Positions 12,306-21,225 of a stretch of DNA of 64,000 nucleotides are shown here, one piece after another. Each line of letters begins with the position of its first letter. Within the stretch, counting starts at the first letter, position 1. A program made the translations under genes and the position numbers. Source of the DNA: Chlamydiota bacterium (GTDB lineage: Bacteria > Auribacterota > Tritonobacteria > UBA1439); contig JAAYCL010000038.1 of the NCBI GenBank assembly GCA_012729785.1, positions 46,172 through 110,171 on the forward strand. Direction: 5' to 3'. Under the pieces are notes generated by a model. The model saw only the letters and a list, made by a program, of their open reading frames with translations. It was not told the origin of the DNA and searched no databases.

Positions 12306-12800
12306 ATGGCGCAGGCCCGCGGCATCGGGAGGATACTGGTCAGCATCGGCGGGAACGAGCGTTCCCTCCTCGCCGCCCAGTACGCGGTGGCGCTCGCGCG
12401 CCTCCTCGGCGCCGAGCTCATCGCCGTCTATGTGGTGGACACGAAGATACTCGCCGGCCTCCTGAAGGCGCGCATCTTCATCCAGATGGAGGAGAGGGAC
12501 TACGCGCGCGATTTCGAGGAGAACGGGCGCCGGTACCTGAACCATGTCCGGGATTTGGCCGAGGCGAAGGGGGTCCCGATCTCCACGATCCTCGAGAAGG
12601 GCGAGGTCCACACGATCGTCACCGCGAAGGCGCGCGAGATGAGGGCGGATTTGCTGGTGATGGGGGAACCCGACGCCCCCGCCTCGCGGAGGGACTACTA
12701 CTTCAACGAGGGGGAGCGGATCTTCCGCGAGGCGCAGTGCCCGGTCCTCGTCGTGAAGGGGGAGGAGAGGATCCGCGCGCTGTACGACGGCGTGGAATAG
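12306..12800 (+). CDS. Universal stress protein (UspA fold)
   Basis: A 164-residue single-domain UspA protein: a beta-strand start (RILVSIGGNERS, about 8-19) and a C-terminal nucleotide-loop region (LVMGEP...CPVLVVKGEE, about 118-155). The ATP-binding G-2x-G-9x-G(S/T) motif is poorly kept (GEPDAPASRRDYYF), so it may be a non-ATP-binding member. It starts 4 nt after subunit D and is probably part of the ATPase operon, suggesting a stress or energy-state link (inference). Confidence 0.85.
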   Translation: MAQARGIGRILVSIGGNERSLLAAQYAVALARLLGAELIAVYVVDTKILAGLLKARIFIQMEERDYARDFEENGRRYLNHVRDLAEAKGVPISTILEKGEVHTIVTAKAREMRADLLVMGEPDAPASRRDYYFNEGERIFREAQCPVLVVKGEERIRALYDGVE

Positions 12801-12821
12801 CCCCCCGGCCGCGGATCCGCG

Positions 12822-12837
12822 CGCCTGCCGGCAGGCG
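12822..12837. repeat. Perfect 16-nt palindrome in an intergenic gap
   Basis: CGCCTGCCGGCAGGCG, self-complementary, between the stress protein and the PTS gene, inside a CG-rich segment with further GCGCGC complementarity. There is no T tract, so it is not a standard terminator; it could be a REP-like element. Confidence 0.4.
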
Positions 12838-12966
12838 GGGACGCGCGCAGACAGGTTTCGGCCGCGGCTGAAGACGCGGTTTCTTGCGTCAGCGAAGGTT
12901 CGCCTGTATCCGCGGCGGGAGACCTCGTCGTCGCCTCCGCGGCAAGAGACACGGAAAGGCACCGCC

Positions 12967-13431
12967 ATGCAACTGACCGAACTGCTCACCCCGAACCTGA
13001 TCCGGATCGGGCTCCAAAGCCGCGACAAGCGCGGCATCGTCGAGGAGCTCGTCGGCATACTGGCCTCGGCCGGGAAGGTCGCCGACGAGGGGCAACTCGT
13101 GGAGGCGGCGATGCGGCGCGAGGCCGAGGCGACCACCGGACTCGCGCGCGGGGTCGCGATCCCGCACTGCAAGACCGACGCCGTCCGCGAGCTCACCTGC
13201 TCGCTGGCCGTTGCGCCCGACGGCCGCGATTTCGAGGCGATGGACGGGAAGCCGTCGTTCATCTTCTTCTTCCTCTCCGCCCCCACCGGGATGTCGGGCC
13301 CCCACGTCAAGGCGCTCGCCAACATCGCCGCGCTCTCCCAGAGCGACGCGTTCCTCGAGAGGCTCCGCACCGCCGCGACGCCGGAGGACGCGTTCCGCAT
13401 CATCGCCGAGGAGGAGACGCGCGAGGACTGA
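12967..13431 (+). CDS. PTS system IIA protein, fructose/nitrogen type (PTS_EIIA_2)
   Basis: A 154-residue IIA domain of the mannitol/fructose/Ntr class. The phospho-accepting His is H67 in GVAIPHCKT, with the usual ATTGLARG upstream. No IIB, IIC, HPr or EI gene lies nearby, so it is likely a regulatory, PtsN-like protein rather than part of a sugar transporter. ATG 12967 is preceded by GGAAAGG. It lies 166 nt after the stress protein. Confidence 0.9.
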   Translation: MQLTELLTPNLIRIGLQSRDKRGIVEELVGILASAGKVADEGQLVEAAMRREAEATTGLARGVAIPHCKTDAVRELTCSLAVAPDGRDFEAMDGKPSFIFFFLSAPTGMSGPHVKALANIAALSQSDAFLERLRTAATPEDAFRIIAEEETRED

Positions 13432-13444
13432 GCGCGGGGCCGTG

Positions 13445-15454
13445 ATGCCGATGGCCGCACCCCACCCGTACCCCGCCCCAGGCGCCCGGCGCACTTGGCC
13501 GTTGCTGCTCCTCGCCGCGGCCGCCTGCGCCGCCTGCATCGTGCAGACGCAGCGCCTCGACACCCTCCCCCCCTCGAGGGACGAGGCCGACTGCCTCCGC
13601 CTCGGCCTCCGCTGGCGGGCGGCGTTCGACCGGCCCCTGCGGGAACGGCCCCGTCTCGTGGCGGCGCTCGTCTCCTCTGAATCGGCCCCGCTCCTGCACG
13701 CGGCGGCGGCCCCCTGTCTCTCGCGCGTCGGGCGTACGCGCGCGGCGGCCGTCCTCGCGAACATCCCGTTCCTCGCCCTTCTCCTTGTCTCGGTCTACTG
13801 CATCGGGAGCATCCTCCACGGCGAGGGGACGGGCGCGGGGGCGGCGGCGCTCGCCGTATCCTACCCGCTCGCCCTCGGCCTCTCGAGACAGTACCTGCCC
13901 GGGACGGCCGACGCGGCGCTGGCCGCCGCCGCGGTCTGCGCGGCGCTTTGCGCCGAACGCTCGCGCACGATCCCCTGGCACCTCCTCCTCGGCCTCGCCT
14001 TCGGGATGGGCACCCTCTCCTCCCCCCTCTTCCCGCTCTTCGCCGCCCCCCCGATCGCCTGGATCCTGTTCGGGCCCCGCCGCACGCTGCGCTACCGCGG
14101 CACGCCCTCCCGGAGGGCGTTGCTGCGCCTCCTCGCCCTCGCCGTCGCCGCCGCGACGGCCGCGCCGTGCATCCCGCGACTCGCGGCGGCGTGGGGAGGG
14201 CTCTTCCAAGGAGTGTCCCCGCGCGGCTTCTTCCGGTTCCCGCGTCTCCTCGTCGACTCCGTCTTCTTTCTCCCGATGGCGCTGCTCCTCCTCGCCGGCA
14301 TCAGTTCCGCGGCGGTCCGCCGCAGGGCGGATCCCGCCCTGCTCCTCTGGCTTTTCGTCCCGCTCCTTGTCCTCTCTCTCTCCGGCGCGGGCGATCCCCG
14401 GCTCTTCGCCCCGGCGCTTCCGGCCGCCGCCCTGCTCACCGCCGCGGGGATCGCGATGCTCCAGCGCCCCGCGTGGCGGCGCGGCCTCGCCGCCGCCGCG
14501 CTCCTCGCGGCGGCGCTGAACGCCGCCGCCTTCACCTTCCCCTCCGCCGCCGCCCTGCTCGACCTCTCGATCCCCCTCCGCCCGGGCGGGGCCGGGCTGC
14601 CGGTCGTCCGCGGCGTCATCCCCGCCGCCGGCATCGGCGTTCCCCTCCGCGAGGAGTGGCGCATCGACGAGATCCTGCGCGACCTCTCGGCGCAGGCGGG
14701 GCCCGGCGGGACCTCGCTGGGCTGGTTCCTGGCGCCGCACCCGCGGTTCCACGGCGCAGCCCTCATCTACCGCCTCGAGGCCGGGCGTTACCGGATCTCC
14801 GCCGCGGCCCCCGGGGACGCCGCGTTCATCATCACGCGCCTCGTCGGGGCGGGGCAGCGGGAGGAACTCAGACGGTTCACCGCCCCCTGGCTCCACCTCG
14901 ACACGATCAAATCCTACCCGCTCCCGGACGGGTCCGAGGCGGCGCTGCACCGCGCGATCCTCACCCGGCGCCGCCGCTACGACGCGGCGGGGCTTCCCGG
15001 GGAGACGGGAGAGATTCGCGCCCCCGACGCGGGGGCGGGTCCCGGGCGGGCGCGCGGCGCGAACCGGGATTCCTCGCCGCCCGGCGTCCTCGCCGCGACC
15101 CCCGCCCACCCGCTCGATCCCGGCGCCTACCGTCTGACGGTCCTGATGCGGTGCAGGGGCGCGCGCCCCGGCGCACCCCTCGCGCGGATCGAGCTCTCCG
15201 GGGCGAACGGCGGGATCCTCGCGGAGCGCGAGATCGCCCTGCCGGAGGGCGGGGATTCCGGCGGCTACCGGTCGGTCGATCTCGACTTCGCCCTGCCGCG
15301 CCGGGAGGCGCTCGCGGCGCGCGTCGTCCACACCGGCGCGGCGGACCTCGAGATCGACACGATCTCCATCGCCCCGCGCCTGCCACGCGGCGCGGGACGC
15401 GCCCCGACGCCTTTCCCCGCCGCCCCGCCGCGCGGCGGCGGAGCCGCCGATTGA
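13445..15454 (+). CDS. Multi-pass membrane protein, probable GT-C (PMT/ArnT-like) glycosyltransferase
   Basis: About 669 residues. The first membrane helix (about 14-30) is followed by LPPSRDEADCLRLGLRW (about 38-54), which resembles the acidic DE motif in the first outer loop of PMT/ArnT-type GT-C enzymes. About ten further hydrophobic helices run to about residue 370, then a soluble C-terminal region (about 380-669) with jelly-roll-like strands near the end (YRLTVLMRCRGARPG). GT-C identity is an inference from architecture and the DE motif. ATG 13445 sits 13 nt after the IIA stop; GTG 13442 and ATG 13451 are alternatives. Confidence 0.6.
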   Translation: MPMAAPHPYPAPGARRTWPLLLLAAAACAACIVQTQRLDTLPPSRDEADCLRLGLRWRAAFDRPLRERPRLVAALVSSESAPLLHAAAAPCLSRVGRTRAAAVLANIPFLALLLVSVYCIGSILHGEGTGAGAAALAVSYPLALGLSRQYLPGTADAALAAAAVCAALCAERSRTIPWHLLLGLAFGMGTLSSPLFPLFAAPPIAWILFGPRRTLRYRGTPSRRALLRLLALAVAAATAAPCIPRLAAAWGGLFQGVSPRGFFRFPRLLVDSVFFLPMALLLLAGISSAAVRRRADPALLLWLFVPLLVLSLSGAGDPRLFAPALPAAALLTAAGIAMLQRPAWRRGLAAAALLAAALNAAAFTFPSAAALLDLSIPLRPGGAGLPVVRGVIPAAGIGVPLREEWRIDEILRDLSAQAGPGGTSLGWFLAPHPRFHGAALIYRLEAGRYRISAAAPGDAAFIITRLVGAGQREELRRFTAPWLHLDTIKSYPLPDGSEAALHRAILTRRRRYDAAGLPGETGEIRAPDAGAGPGRARGANRDSSPPGVLAATPAHPLDPGAYRLTVLMRCRGARPGAPLARIELSGANGGILAEREIALPEGGDSGGYRSVDLDFALPRREALAARVVHTGAADLEIDTISIAPRLPRGAGRAPTPFPAAPPRGGGAAD

Positions 15455-15479
15455 CGCGGGGCGCCCGATCGTCTATACT
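15451..15479 (+). promoter_or_regulatory. Sigma70-like promoter for the 67-residue protein
   Basis: TTGACG (15451-15456), 17-nt spacer, TATACT (15474-15479). It begins at the 3' end of the preceding gene and lies 53 nt before ATG 15533. Confidence 0.7.
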
Positions 15480-15532
15480 AGTGCCGATATGCCGGGGAAG
15501 ACGCATCCCGGCGGACCTGAACGGGGGGACCG

Positions 15533-15736
15533 ATGGCAGCCAAGAGCAACGCGTTTCAGAAGATGCAGTACGACGAGATCGCGGAGCGGGCCCGCCTGTT
15601 CCAGCGGCTCGCGCACAGCAAGGAGCACGCCAAGCAGCGCATCCTCCAGAACCTGCGGTGGGAGTTCTCCTCCGCCCCCTCCGCGGCGATCGAGAAGAAG
15701 GTCGATGAGATCGTCAATCGCGTCTACGGCGCGTAG
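15533..15736 (+). CDS. Small conserved-looking helical protein (67 aa)
   Basis: Not recognised by name. A 67-residue charged helical protein with a central AHSKEHAKQRILQNLRWEF and a C-terminal IEKKVDEIVNRVYG. It has no signal peptide or Cys. A near-consensus promoter precedes it and a GGGGGAC-type site lies before the ATG. The next gene starts inside its last 32 nt, so the two are translated together. Confidence 0.65.
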   Translation: MAAKSNAFQKMQYDEIAERARLFQRLAHSKEHAKQRILQNLRWEFSSAPSAAIEKKVDEIVNRVYGA

Positions 15737-16079
15737 CGTCCCTGCCCGGGCGTTCCTCCTTGCGGCGGCGATCGCGGCGGCGTCCGTGGTCGGCGCCGAG
15801 ACGCCTCCGCCCGCCGCGGACGCGGACGGGCTCGAACGGTTCCTCTGCAGCGCGGAGCCGTGGGCGGGTGACGACGTCCGTTTCGTCACCGACATGCTCC
15901 TCAAATGGCGGCCCGATTACCAAAAACTCTCCACCGGCGAATTCAGGGTCTATGTCCGGGACGTCCTCCTCGGGCTCCAGCCGCCGGGCGAGCGCTACAC
16001 GATAGACACCACCAAGAGGGGCTCGATTCTCTTCGAGCGGAAGGACGGCGACATCTTCTGCACCATGCGGCAGCCGTGA
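15705..16079 (+). CDS. Secreted/periplasmic hypothetical protein (124 aa)
   Basis: Not recognised. It has a signal peptide (basic start, then ARAFLLAAAIAAASVVGA, about 15-32, cut before ETPP), then a 90-residue soluble domain (LERFLCSAEPWAGDD, FVTDMLLKWRPDYQ, RGSILFERKDGD) with two Cys that could pair. The ATG lies 32 nt inside the preceding 67-residue gene; AGAAG lies just before it. Upstream in-frame codons belong to the overlapping gene. Confidence 0.6.
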   Translation: MRSSIASTARSVPARAFLLAAAIAAASVVGAETPPPAADADGLERFLCSAEPWAGDDVRFVTDMLLKWRPDYQKLSTGEFRVYVRDVLLGLQPPGERYTIDTTKRGSILFERKDGDIFCTMRQP

Positions 16080-16124
16080 CGCACCGCCCCGGCGCCATCG
16101 CCCCCCGGCACAGGCGGTCCCCCG

Positions 16125-16958
16125 ATGCGCATTGACCTGCACGTCCACACAAACGCCTCCGACGGCCTCTTCGCCCCCGCCGAGGTGGTGCGGAAGGCCC
16201 GCGAAGCCGGGCTCTCGGCGCTGGGGATCGCCGACCACGACACCGTCAACGGCGTCGAGGAGGCGCTCCAGGCGGCCGGAGAGGAGCGGATCGAGGTCGT
16301 GCCGGCGGTTGAGATCAACGCCTACCACGGGGCGTTCGAGTACCATATCCTCGGCTACTTCCTCGACCACCGCGACGAACGCCTCGGCCGCGCCCTCGCG
16401 GAGCTGCGAGAGGCGCGGATCGTCCGGATGCGCCGCATCGTCGAGAAGCTCGGCGCGCTCGGGATGGAGGTCGATCCCGAAGAGATCTTTGCCGCGGCCG
16501 GCGGCGGCTCCGTCGGAAGGCCCCACATCGCCCGCGTGATGCTCCAGAGGCGTTACGTCTCCTCGATGCGCGAGGCGTTCGACCGCTTCATCGGGGAGGG
16601 GAAGCCCGCCTACGCCCCGCGCTCGAAACTCGCCCCCGGGGAGGCGATCGCCCTCATCCGGGAGGCCAGCGGCGTCGCGGTCCTCGCGCACCCGGGCCTC
16701 TGGGGGGGCGACGAGCTCATCCCGCAGCTGGCGGCCTGGGGCATCGCCGGCATCGAGGTGTACACGCCCGACCATACCGGCGCGCAGCGGGAGCGCTACC
16801 GCGGGTTCGCCCGCGACCTCGGGCTCATCCAGACCGGCGGCAGCGACTACCACGGGTGGAAGGACAACTCGGGGAACACGCTCGGCGCCGCGGCGACCCC
16901 TCCCGGGGAGTTCAGGCGCCTCGCGGAGCTCGCCGGCGCCGCCCGGGTCTGGCCGTGA
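16125..16958 (+). CDS. PHP-domain phosphoesterase (RNase AM/YciV-like)
   Basis: A 277-residue PHP metal-dependent phosphoesterase. The metal motifs are intact: DLHVHTNASDG (residues 4-14), IADHDTV (about 38-44), the middle Glu/His region EINAYHG (about 62-68), LAHPG (about 188-192) and a C-terminal GGSDYHG (about 242-248). This order is that of the YciV/TrpH family (5'-3' exonuclease on RNA, nucleoside 3',5'-bisphosphate hydrolase). Cytoplasmic. It begins 45 nt after the previous stop. Confidence 0.88.
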   Translation: MRIDLHVHTNASDGLFAPAEVVRKAREAGLSALGIADHDTVNGVEEALQAAGEERIEVVPAVEINAYHGAFEYHILGYFLDHRDERLGRALAELREARIVRMRRIVEKLGALGMEVDPEEIFAAAGGGSVGRPHIARVMLQRRYVSSMREAFDRFIGEGKPAYAPRSKLAPGEAIALIREASGVAVLAHPGLWGGDELIPQLAAWGIAGIEVYTPDHTGAQRERYRGFARDLGLIQTGGSDYHGWKDNSGNTLGAAATPPGEFRRLAELAGAARVWP

Positions 16959-16997
16959 CGCCGGACTGAACGCCCGCCGCGGCGGGGGGAGGCCACG

Positions 16998-18119
16998 ATG
17001 AAATCGAACGTCTACTTCACCGACCTCAGGGCGAAGTCGGGGGAGTCGCTCCTCGACAAGACCGCCCGGCTCTTCGACCTCGTCGGTTTCGGCGGCCTCC
17101 TGCGGCCCGGCGACAAGGTCGCGGTCAAGCTCCATTGGGGCGAGTGGGGCAACGTCGCCTTCCTCCCCCCCCCGTTCGCCCGCCGCCTGGTGGAGAAGGT
17201 GCGGGAGGCGGGCGGGAAACCGTTCCTGACCGACACGAACACGCTCTACACCGGCGGGCGCCACAATGCGATCGACCATATCCTCACCGCCCTGAAGAAC
17301 GGCTTCTCCGTCGCCTCCGCCGGGGCCCCGATCATCATCGCCGACGGGCTCAGCGGCGGCGATTCAGTCGAGGTGCCCGCGGACGGGAAACGGGTGCCGA
17401 GCGTGCGGGTCGCCGGGGCGATCTACTGCGCGGACGCGATCCTCTCCCTCGCCCATTTCAAGGGGCACGAGCTCTTCGGCTTCGGCGGCGCGCTCAAGAA
17501 CATCGCGATGGGGTGCACGACCCCCGCCGGGAAGCAGATCCTCCACTCCGACGTGAAACCGAAGGTGGACCGCGGCCGCTGCATCGCCTGCGGGCGGTGC
17601 GTCCGCTCCTGCGCCCACGGGGCCATCCGCCTCGCGGAAGGAGGGAAGGCGGGGATCGACACGGACAGATGCGTCGGCTGCGGCGAGTGCGTGGCGGTCT
17701 GCCCGGCCGAGGCGATCCCGGTCAACTGGGAGACCGCCGCGGAGCCGCTGCTGGAGAAGTCCGCCGAGTACGTCAAGGCCATCCTCGCGAACAAGGGGGG
17801 GCGCGCGGCGTTCTTCAACTTCCTCCTGCGGATGTCGCCTGAATGCGACTGCTACGAATGGAACGACGCCCCGTTCGTCGCCGACATCGGGATCGTGGCC
17901 TCCCGCGACCCGGTGGCGATCGACCAGGCCTCCACGGACCTGGTGAACGCGGGACAGGTGCTCTCCTCGTCGCGCCTGAAGGGGAAGAACCCGGACGGGG
18001 ACGCGATCACGGCCGCCACCGGGGTGAAGGGCTGGCGGAGGATACTGGAGTACGCCGAGGAGATCGGCGTGGGCACGCGGAGCTACGAGCTCGTGCGGAT
18101 CGGCGGAAAGCGAACGTAG
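16998..18119 (+). CDS. DUF362 protein with two 4Fe-4S clusters
   Basis: A 373-residue cytoplasmic protein: DUF362 domain (about 15-180 and 270-360) split by a two-cluster ferredoxin insert (CIACGRCVRSC, about 195-205, and CVGCGECVAVC, about 223-233). Family members are anaerobic iron-sulfur proteins of unproven reaction. GGGGGGAGG precedes ATG 16998. A second, Tat-exported DUF362 protein lies at 25438-26763. No partner enzyme lies next to it. Confidence 0.88.
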   Translation: MKSNVYFTDLRAKSGESLLDKTARLFDLVGFGGLLRPGDKVAVKLHWGEWGNVAFLPPPFARRLVEKVREAGGKPFLTDTNTLYTGGRHNAIDHILTALKNGFSVASAGAPIIIADGLSGGDSVEVPADGKRVPSVRVAGAIYCADAILSLAHFKGHELFGFGGALKNIAMGCTTPAGKQILHSDVKPKVDRGRCIACGRCVRSCAHGAIRLAEGGKAGIDTDRCVGCGECVAVCPAEAIPVNWETAAEPLLEKSAEYVKAILANKGGRAAFFNFLLRMSPECDCYEWNDAPFVADIGIVASRDPVAIDQASTDLVNAGQVLSSSRLKGKNPDGDAITAATGVKGWRRILEYAEEIGVGTRSYELVRIGGKRT

Positions 18120-18256
18120 TCTCCGCCGCGAATCGTCCCGGATAGGTCCGTGCCGCGGATCGACACGGACGGACGCCTCCGCGGAGAGCCGCGGCATCCG
18201 CGACGGGAGGCGGTGCCGTCCCAGCCGCGGCCACAGAGAGGTATGCCGGAGGGCCG

Positions 18257-18613
18257 ATGAAGAGGGAACGGGGCGAATTCCTTGTCACGGTAACCGGGCG
18301 CTTCGACGCCGCCCACCGTCTCCGTCTCGCCGGCGCCCCGTGCGAACGGCTCCACGGGCACGGCTGGCGGATCGAGGCGTCGTTCACCGGCCCGCTGGGC
18401 GCGGACGGCATCGTCCGCGACTTCGTCGCGCTTGAGCGGGAGCTGGAGGAGCGCGTGATCTCGGCGCTCGACCACAGGGACCTGAACGAGCTGTTCGAGA
18501 AGCCGACCACCGAGCTCATCGCTCGCTGGATCTGGGACCGGCTCGCCCCGCTCGGCGTCGCCGAGGTGAAGCTATGGGAAACGCCGAACTACTCGGTGAC
18601 GTACCGCGGCTGA
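18257..18613 (+). CDS. queD: 6-pyruvoyltetrahydropterin synthase / 6-carboxytetrahydropterin synthase (QueD family)
   Basis: A 118-residue T-fold enzyme. Zinc ligands H20, H33 and H35 are present (FDAAHRL, LHGHGW) with catalytic Cys C29 in PCERLHGHG. DHRDLNELF (about 75-83) and the closing VKLWETPNYSVTY are family marks. It would act in queuosine or another pterin/deazapurine route; no other que gene is in the window. GGAGGGCCG precedes the ATG. The next gene overlaps its end by 40 nt. Confidence 0.88.
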   Translation: MKRERGEFLVTVTGRFDAAHRLRLAGAPCERLHGHGWRIEASFTGPLGADGIVRDFVALERELEERVISALDHRDLNELFEKPTTELIARWIWDRLAPLGVAEVKLWETPNYSVTYRG

Positions 18614-19725
18614 GGCCGCGCCCCGCGGCGCGGGCCGGCCGGCCGCTGCGCGGGCGCCTCGCGGCCGCCTGCTGCGGCATGCTCCTCGTCCCCCTCCCCT
18701 CCCCCGCCGCCGACGGCGAGGCGGCCGACGCGTACCTGGAGCGGGTCAGGACGCTCGCGGGGCACGTGGCCGGCGGCACGATGGAGACCCGAAGGACCAC
18801 CGCCGCGCTTCTGCGGGGGATGGGGAAGCCGGTGCTCCAGTACCTCGAGGCCGAGCTGAAGGCGCCCGAAACCGGCCGGCGGGCGCGCGCCGCCCTTGTC
18901 CTCGGCGAGATCGGGGAGCCCGCGGCGTTCCCGGCCCTCCGCGAGGCGCTGCAGGACCCCGACGGGCCGGTGCGCGCGCAGGCGGCGGCGGCGATCGGCA
19001 AGCTCGGCCTCGAGGGCGCGCCCGCCGTGCTCGCCCCGCTCCTCGACGATCCGAACGAGTCGGCGCGTGCGGAGGCGGTCCGCGTGATGGGGGAGCTCCG
19101 AATGCCGGAGCACACGGGGAAGATCAGGCGCCTCCTCTCCGACCCCTCCGAGAAGGTCAGGGCCTGCGCCCTCGCGGCGGCGGGCAACCTCCGCGACAAG
19201 GAGTCGGTTCCCGCCGCCCTGAAGGCGATCGAGGAACCGTCCGCCCGCGTCAGGAACAGCGCCGCAATCGCCCTCGGGAAGATCGGCGACCGCGCCGCGC
19301 TCCCCCGGCTCAGGAAGGCGCTGGAGGATTCCGACGCGTGGGTCCGCAGCTCGGCCGCCGCCGCCCTGGGGGAGATGGGCGACGCCGACGCGGTCCCGCT
19401 CATCGAGAAGGCCGCCGGCGACGAAACCCCACACGTGCGCGGCGCGGCCGCCGCGGCGCTCGGCGCGCTCAAGGCGCCGCGATCGATCCCCGCCCTCTGC
19501 GCCCTTCTCCAGGACTCGAACCCGAGCGGCTTCTCCCTGCTCGTTCCCTACCGCCGAACCGAGGTCAGGGAGGAGGCCGCGGAGGCCCTCGGGAAGATCA
19601 CCGGCGACGCGCGGGGCTTCTCGCGAACGGCCGATCCGGCGTCGCGCGAGGAGGCCCTCGAGCGCTGGAGGGCATGGTGCCTGGACCGGACCGCGACGCC
19701 CCTGCCGGGAACCGGCCCGCCTTGA
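18574..19725 (+). CDS. Exported HEAT-repeat protein
   Basis: A 383-residue protein with a signal-like segment (about 30-46, ending PSPAADG) and then about eight HEAT/PBS-lyase-type repeats (about 70-350), each with a pattern like AALVLGEIGEPAAFPALREAL. Such arrays are protein-binding solenoids. The ATG at 18574 lies inside queD and gives an unusually long, Arg-rich stretch before the hydrophobic core; no better start is visible. Function unknown. Confidence 0.8.
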   Translation: MGNAELLGDVPRLRPRPAARAGRPLRGRLAAACCGMLLVPLPSPAADGEAADAYLERVRTLAGHVAGGTMETRRTTAALLRGMGKPVLQYLEAELKAPETGRRARAALVLGEIGEPAAFPALREALQDPDGPVRAQAAAAIGKLGLEGAPAVLAPLLDDPNESARAEAVRVMGELRMPEHTGKIRRLLSDPSEKVRACALAAAGNLRDKESVPAALKAIEEPSARVRNSAAIALGKIGDRAALPRLRKALEDSDAWVRSSAAAALGEMGDADAVPLIEKAAGDETPHVRGAAAAALGALKAPRSIPALCALLQDSNPSGFSLLVPYRRTEVREEAAEALGKITGDARGFSRTADPASREEALERWRAWCLDRTATPLPGTGPP

Positions 19726-19771
19726 AGGCGCGCATCCCCCCCTCTCGCCGGAATCGGCCGCCGGAATCCTC

Positions 19772-19800
19772 TTTCCCGGACGGGGCGGATTAAGTACTAT
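19772..19800 (+). promoter_or_regulatory. Possible promoter for glnA
   Basis: TACTAT (19795-19800) with TTTCCC 17 nt upstream, 44 nt before the glnA ATG. No sigma54 -24/-12 pair is evident. Confidence 0.35.
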
Positions 19801-19844
19801 AGCGCCGCAGCCGACATGCACGGCGCATCCGGAGGGATACCGCG

Positions 19845-21173
19845 ATGGCACGGACGAAATCAGAGGTTCTGGAACTCGTCAAGAAGCACAATGTCAGGTT
19901 CATACGCCTCTGGTTCACCGACGTTCTCGGCCGGCTCAAGGGCTTCTCCATCACACGCACCGAGCTGGCCGAGGCCCTGGAGACCGGGATGGGCTTCGAC
20001 GGCTCCTCGATCGAGGGGTTCGCGCGGATCGAGGAGAGCGATATGGTCGCGATGCCCGACCCGTCCACCTTCTGCCTGCTCCCTTGGAGACCGAAGAACG
20101 AAGGCTGCGAGGCCCGGATGTTCTGCGACATCGTCACGCCGGACGGAAACCCGTACGAGGGCGACCCGCGCTATGCCCTCAAGCGCGCCCTGAAGCACGC
20201 CGCCGACCTCGGTTACCGCTGGATGGTCGGGCCCGAGCTGGAGTATTTCTACTTCAAGAACGACCGGGCGGCCGATGTCCTCGACCGGGGCGGCTACTTC
20301 GACATGGTCCCGATGGACCTCGGCGCCGACCTCCGCCGCGAGACGATCCAGATCCTCGAGGATATGGGGATCCAGGTCGAGTACGACCACCACGAGGTGG
20401 CGCCGAGTCAGCACGAGATCGACCTGCGCTACGCCGACGCGCTCGCGATGGCCGACCACGCGATGACCTACCGGCTGGTGGTCAAGCAGGTCGCCCAGAT
20501 GCGCGGGGTCTACGCCACGTTCATGCCCAAGCCGATCGAGGGGCAGAACGGGAGCGGGATGCACGTCCACCAGTCGCTCAACAAGGGGGACCGGAACGCC
20601 TTCTTCGACGCGAAGGACCCGTACCATCTCTCCGACGTCGCCAAGTCGTACACCGCCGGCATCCTCGCGCACGCGAAGGAGTTCTGCATCGTCACCAACC
20701 AGTGGATCAACTCGTACAAGCGGCTCGTCCCCGGCTACGAAGCCCCGGTCTACATCTCCTGGGCGCAGCGCAACCGTTCGACGATGGTGCGCGTGCCGCT
20801 GTACAAGCCCGGGAAGGAGAAGGCGACGCGGATCGAGTTCAGGGCGCCGGACCCCGCCTGCAACCCGTACCTCGCGTTCGCCGCGATGCTCGCCGCGGGG
20901 CTCGAGGGGATCGAGAAGAAGTACACCATCCCCGCGCCGATGGAGGACGACATCTTCGAGTTCAGCCCGCAGGAGCGCGACGCGGCCGGGATCAAGACGC
21001 TCCCGGGGAGCCTCTACGCGGCGATCGTCGAGGCGGAGAGGAGCGCGTTCCTGCACAGGGCGCTCGGGGACCACATCTTCCAGAAGCTCATCGAGAACAA
21101 GAAGATCGAGTGGGACCGGTACCGGGTCCACGTCTCCCGGTACGAGATCGACAAGTATCTGGCGATCCTGTAG
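19845..21173 (+). CDS. glnA: Glutamine synthetase, type I
   Basis: A 442-residue GS that makes glutamine from glutamate, ammonia and ATP. Family marks: FTDVLGRLKGF (about 24-34), GFDGSSIEGF (about 49-58), the metal/ammonium region ELEYFYFK, GSGMHVHQS (about 239-247) and the C-terminal RIEFRAPDPACNPYLAFAA (about 329-347). The adenylylation loop of GSI-beta (a NLYDLPPEE-type motif) is not seen, so it looks like the shorter GSI-alpha form, controlled by feedback or protein partners rather than adenylylation (inference). GGAGGG lies before the ATG. Confidence 0.96.
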   Translation: MARTKSEVLELVKKHNVRFIRLWFTDVLGRLKGFSITRTELAEALETGMGFDGSSIEGFARIEESDMVAMPDPSTFCLLPWRPKNEGCEARMFCDIVTPDGNPYEGDPRYALKRALKHAADLGYRWMVGPELEYFYFKNDRAADVLDRGGYFDMVPMDLGADLRRETIQILEDMGIQVEYDHHEVAPSQHEIDLRYADALAMADHAMTYRLVVKQVAQMRGVYATFMPKPIEGQNGSGMHVHQSLNKGDRNAFFDAKDPYHLSDVAKSYTAGILAHAKEFCIVTNQWINSYKRLVPGYEAPVYISWAQRNRSTMVRVPLYKPGKEKATRIEFRAPDPACNPYLAFAAMLAAGLEGIEKKYTIPAPMEDDIFEFSPQERDAAGIKTLPGSLYAAIVEAERSAFLHRALGDHIFQKLIENKKIEWDRYRVHVSRYEIDKYLAIL

Positions 21174-21225
21174 AACCGGTTGTGCGGATCCGCGCCCGAT
21201 CCCGCAAAAAGCGGGCGGGACCCTG

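Noticed and set aside
21201..21215. Terminator between glnA and the CHASE2 gene
   Set aside because: A 5-bp stem CCCGC/GCGGG with no T tract; too weak to list.
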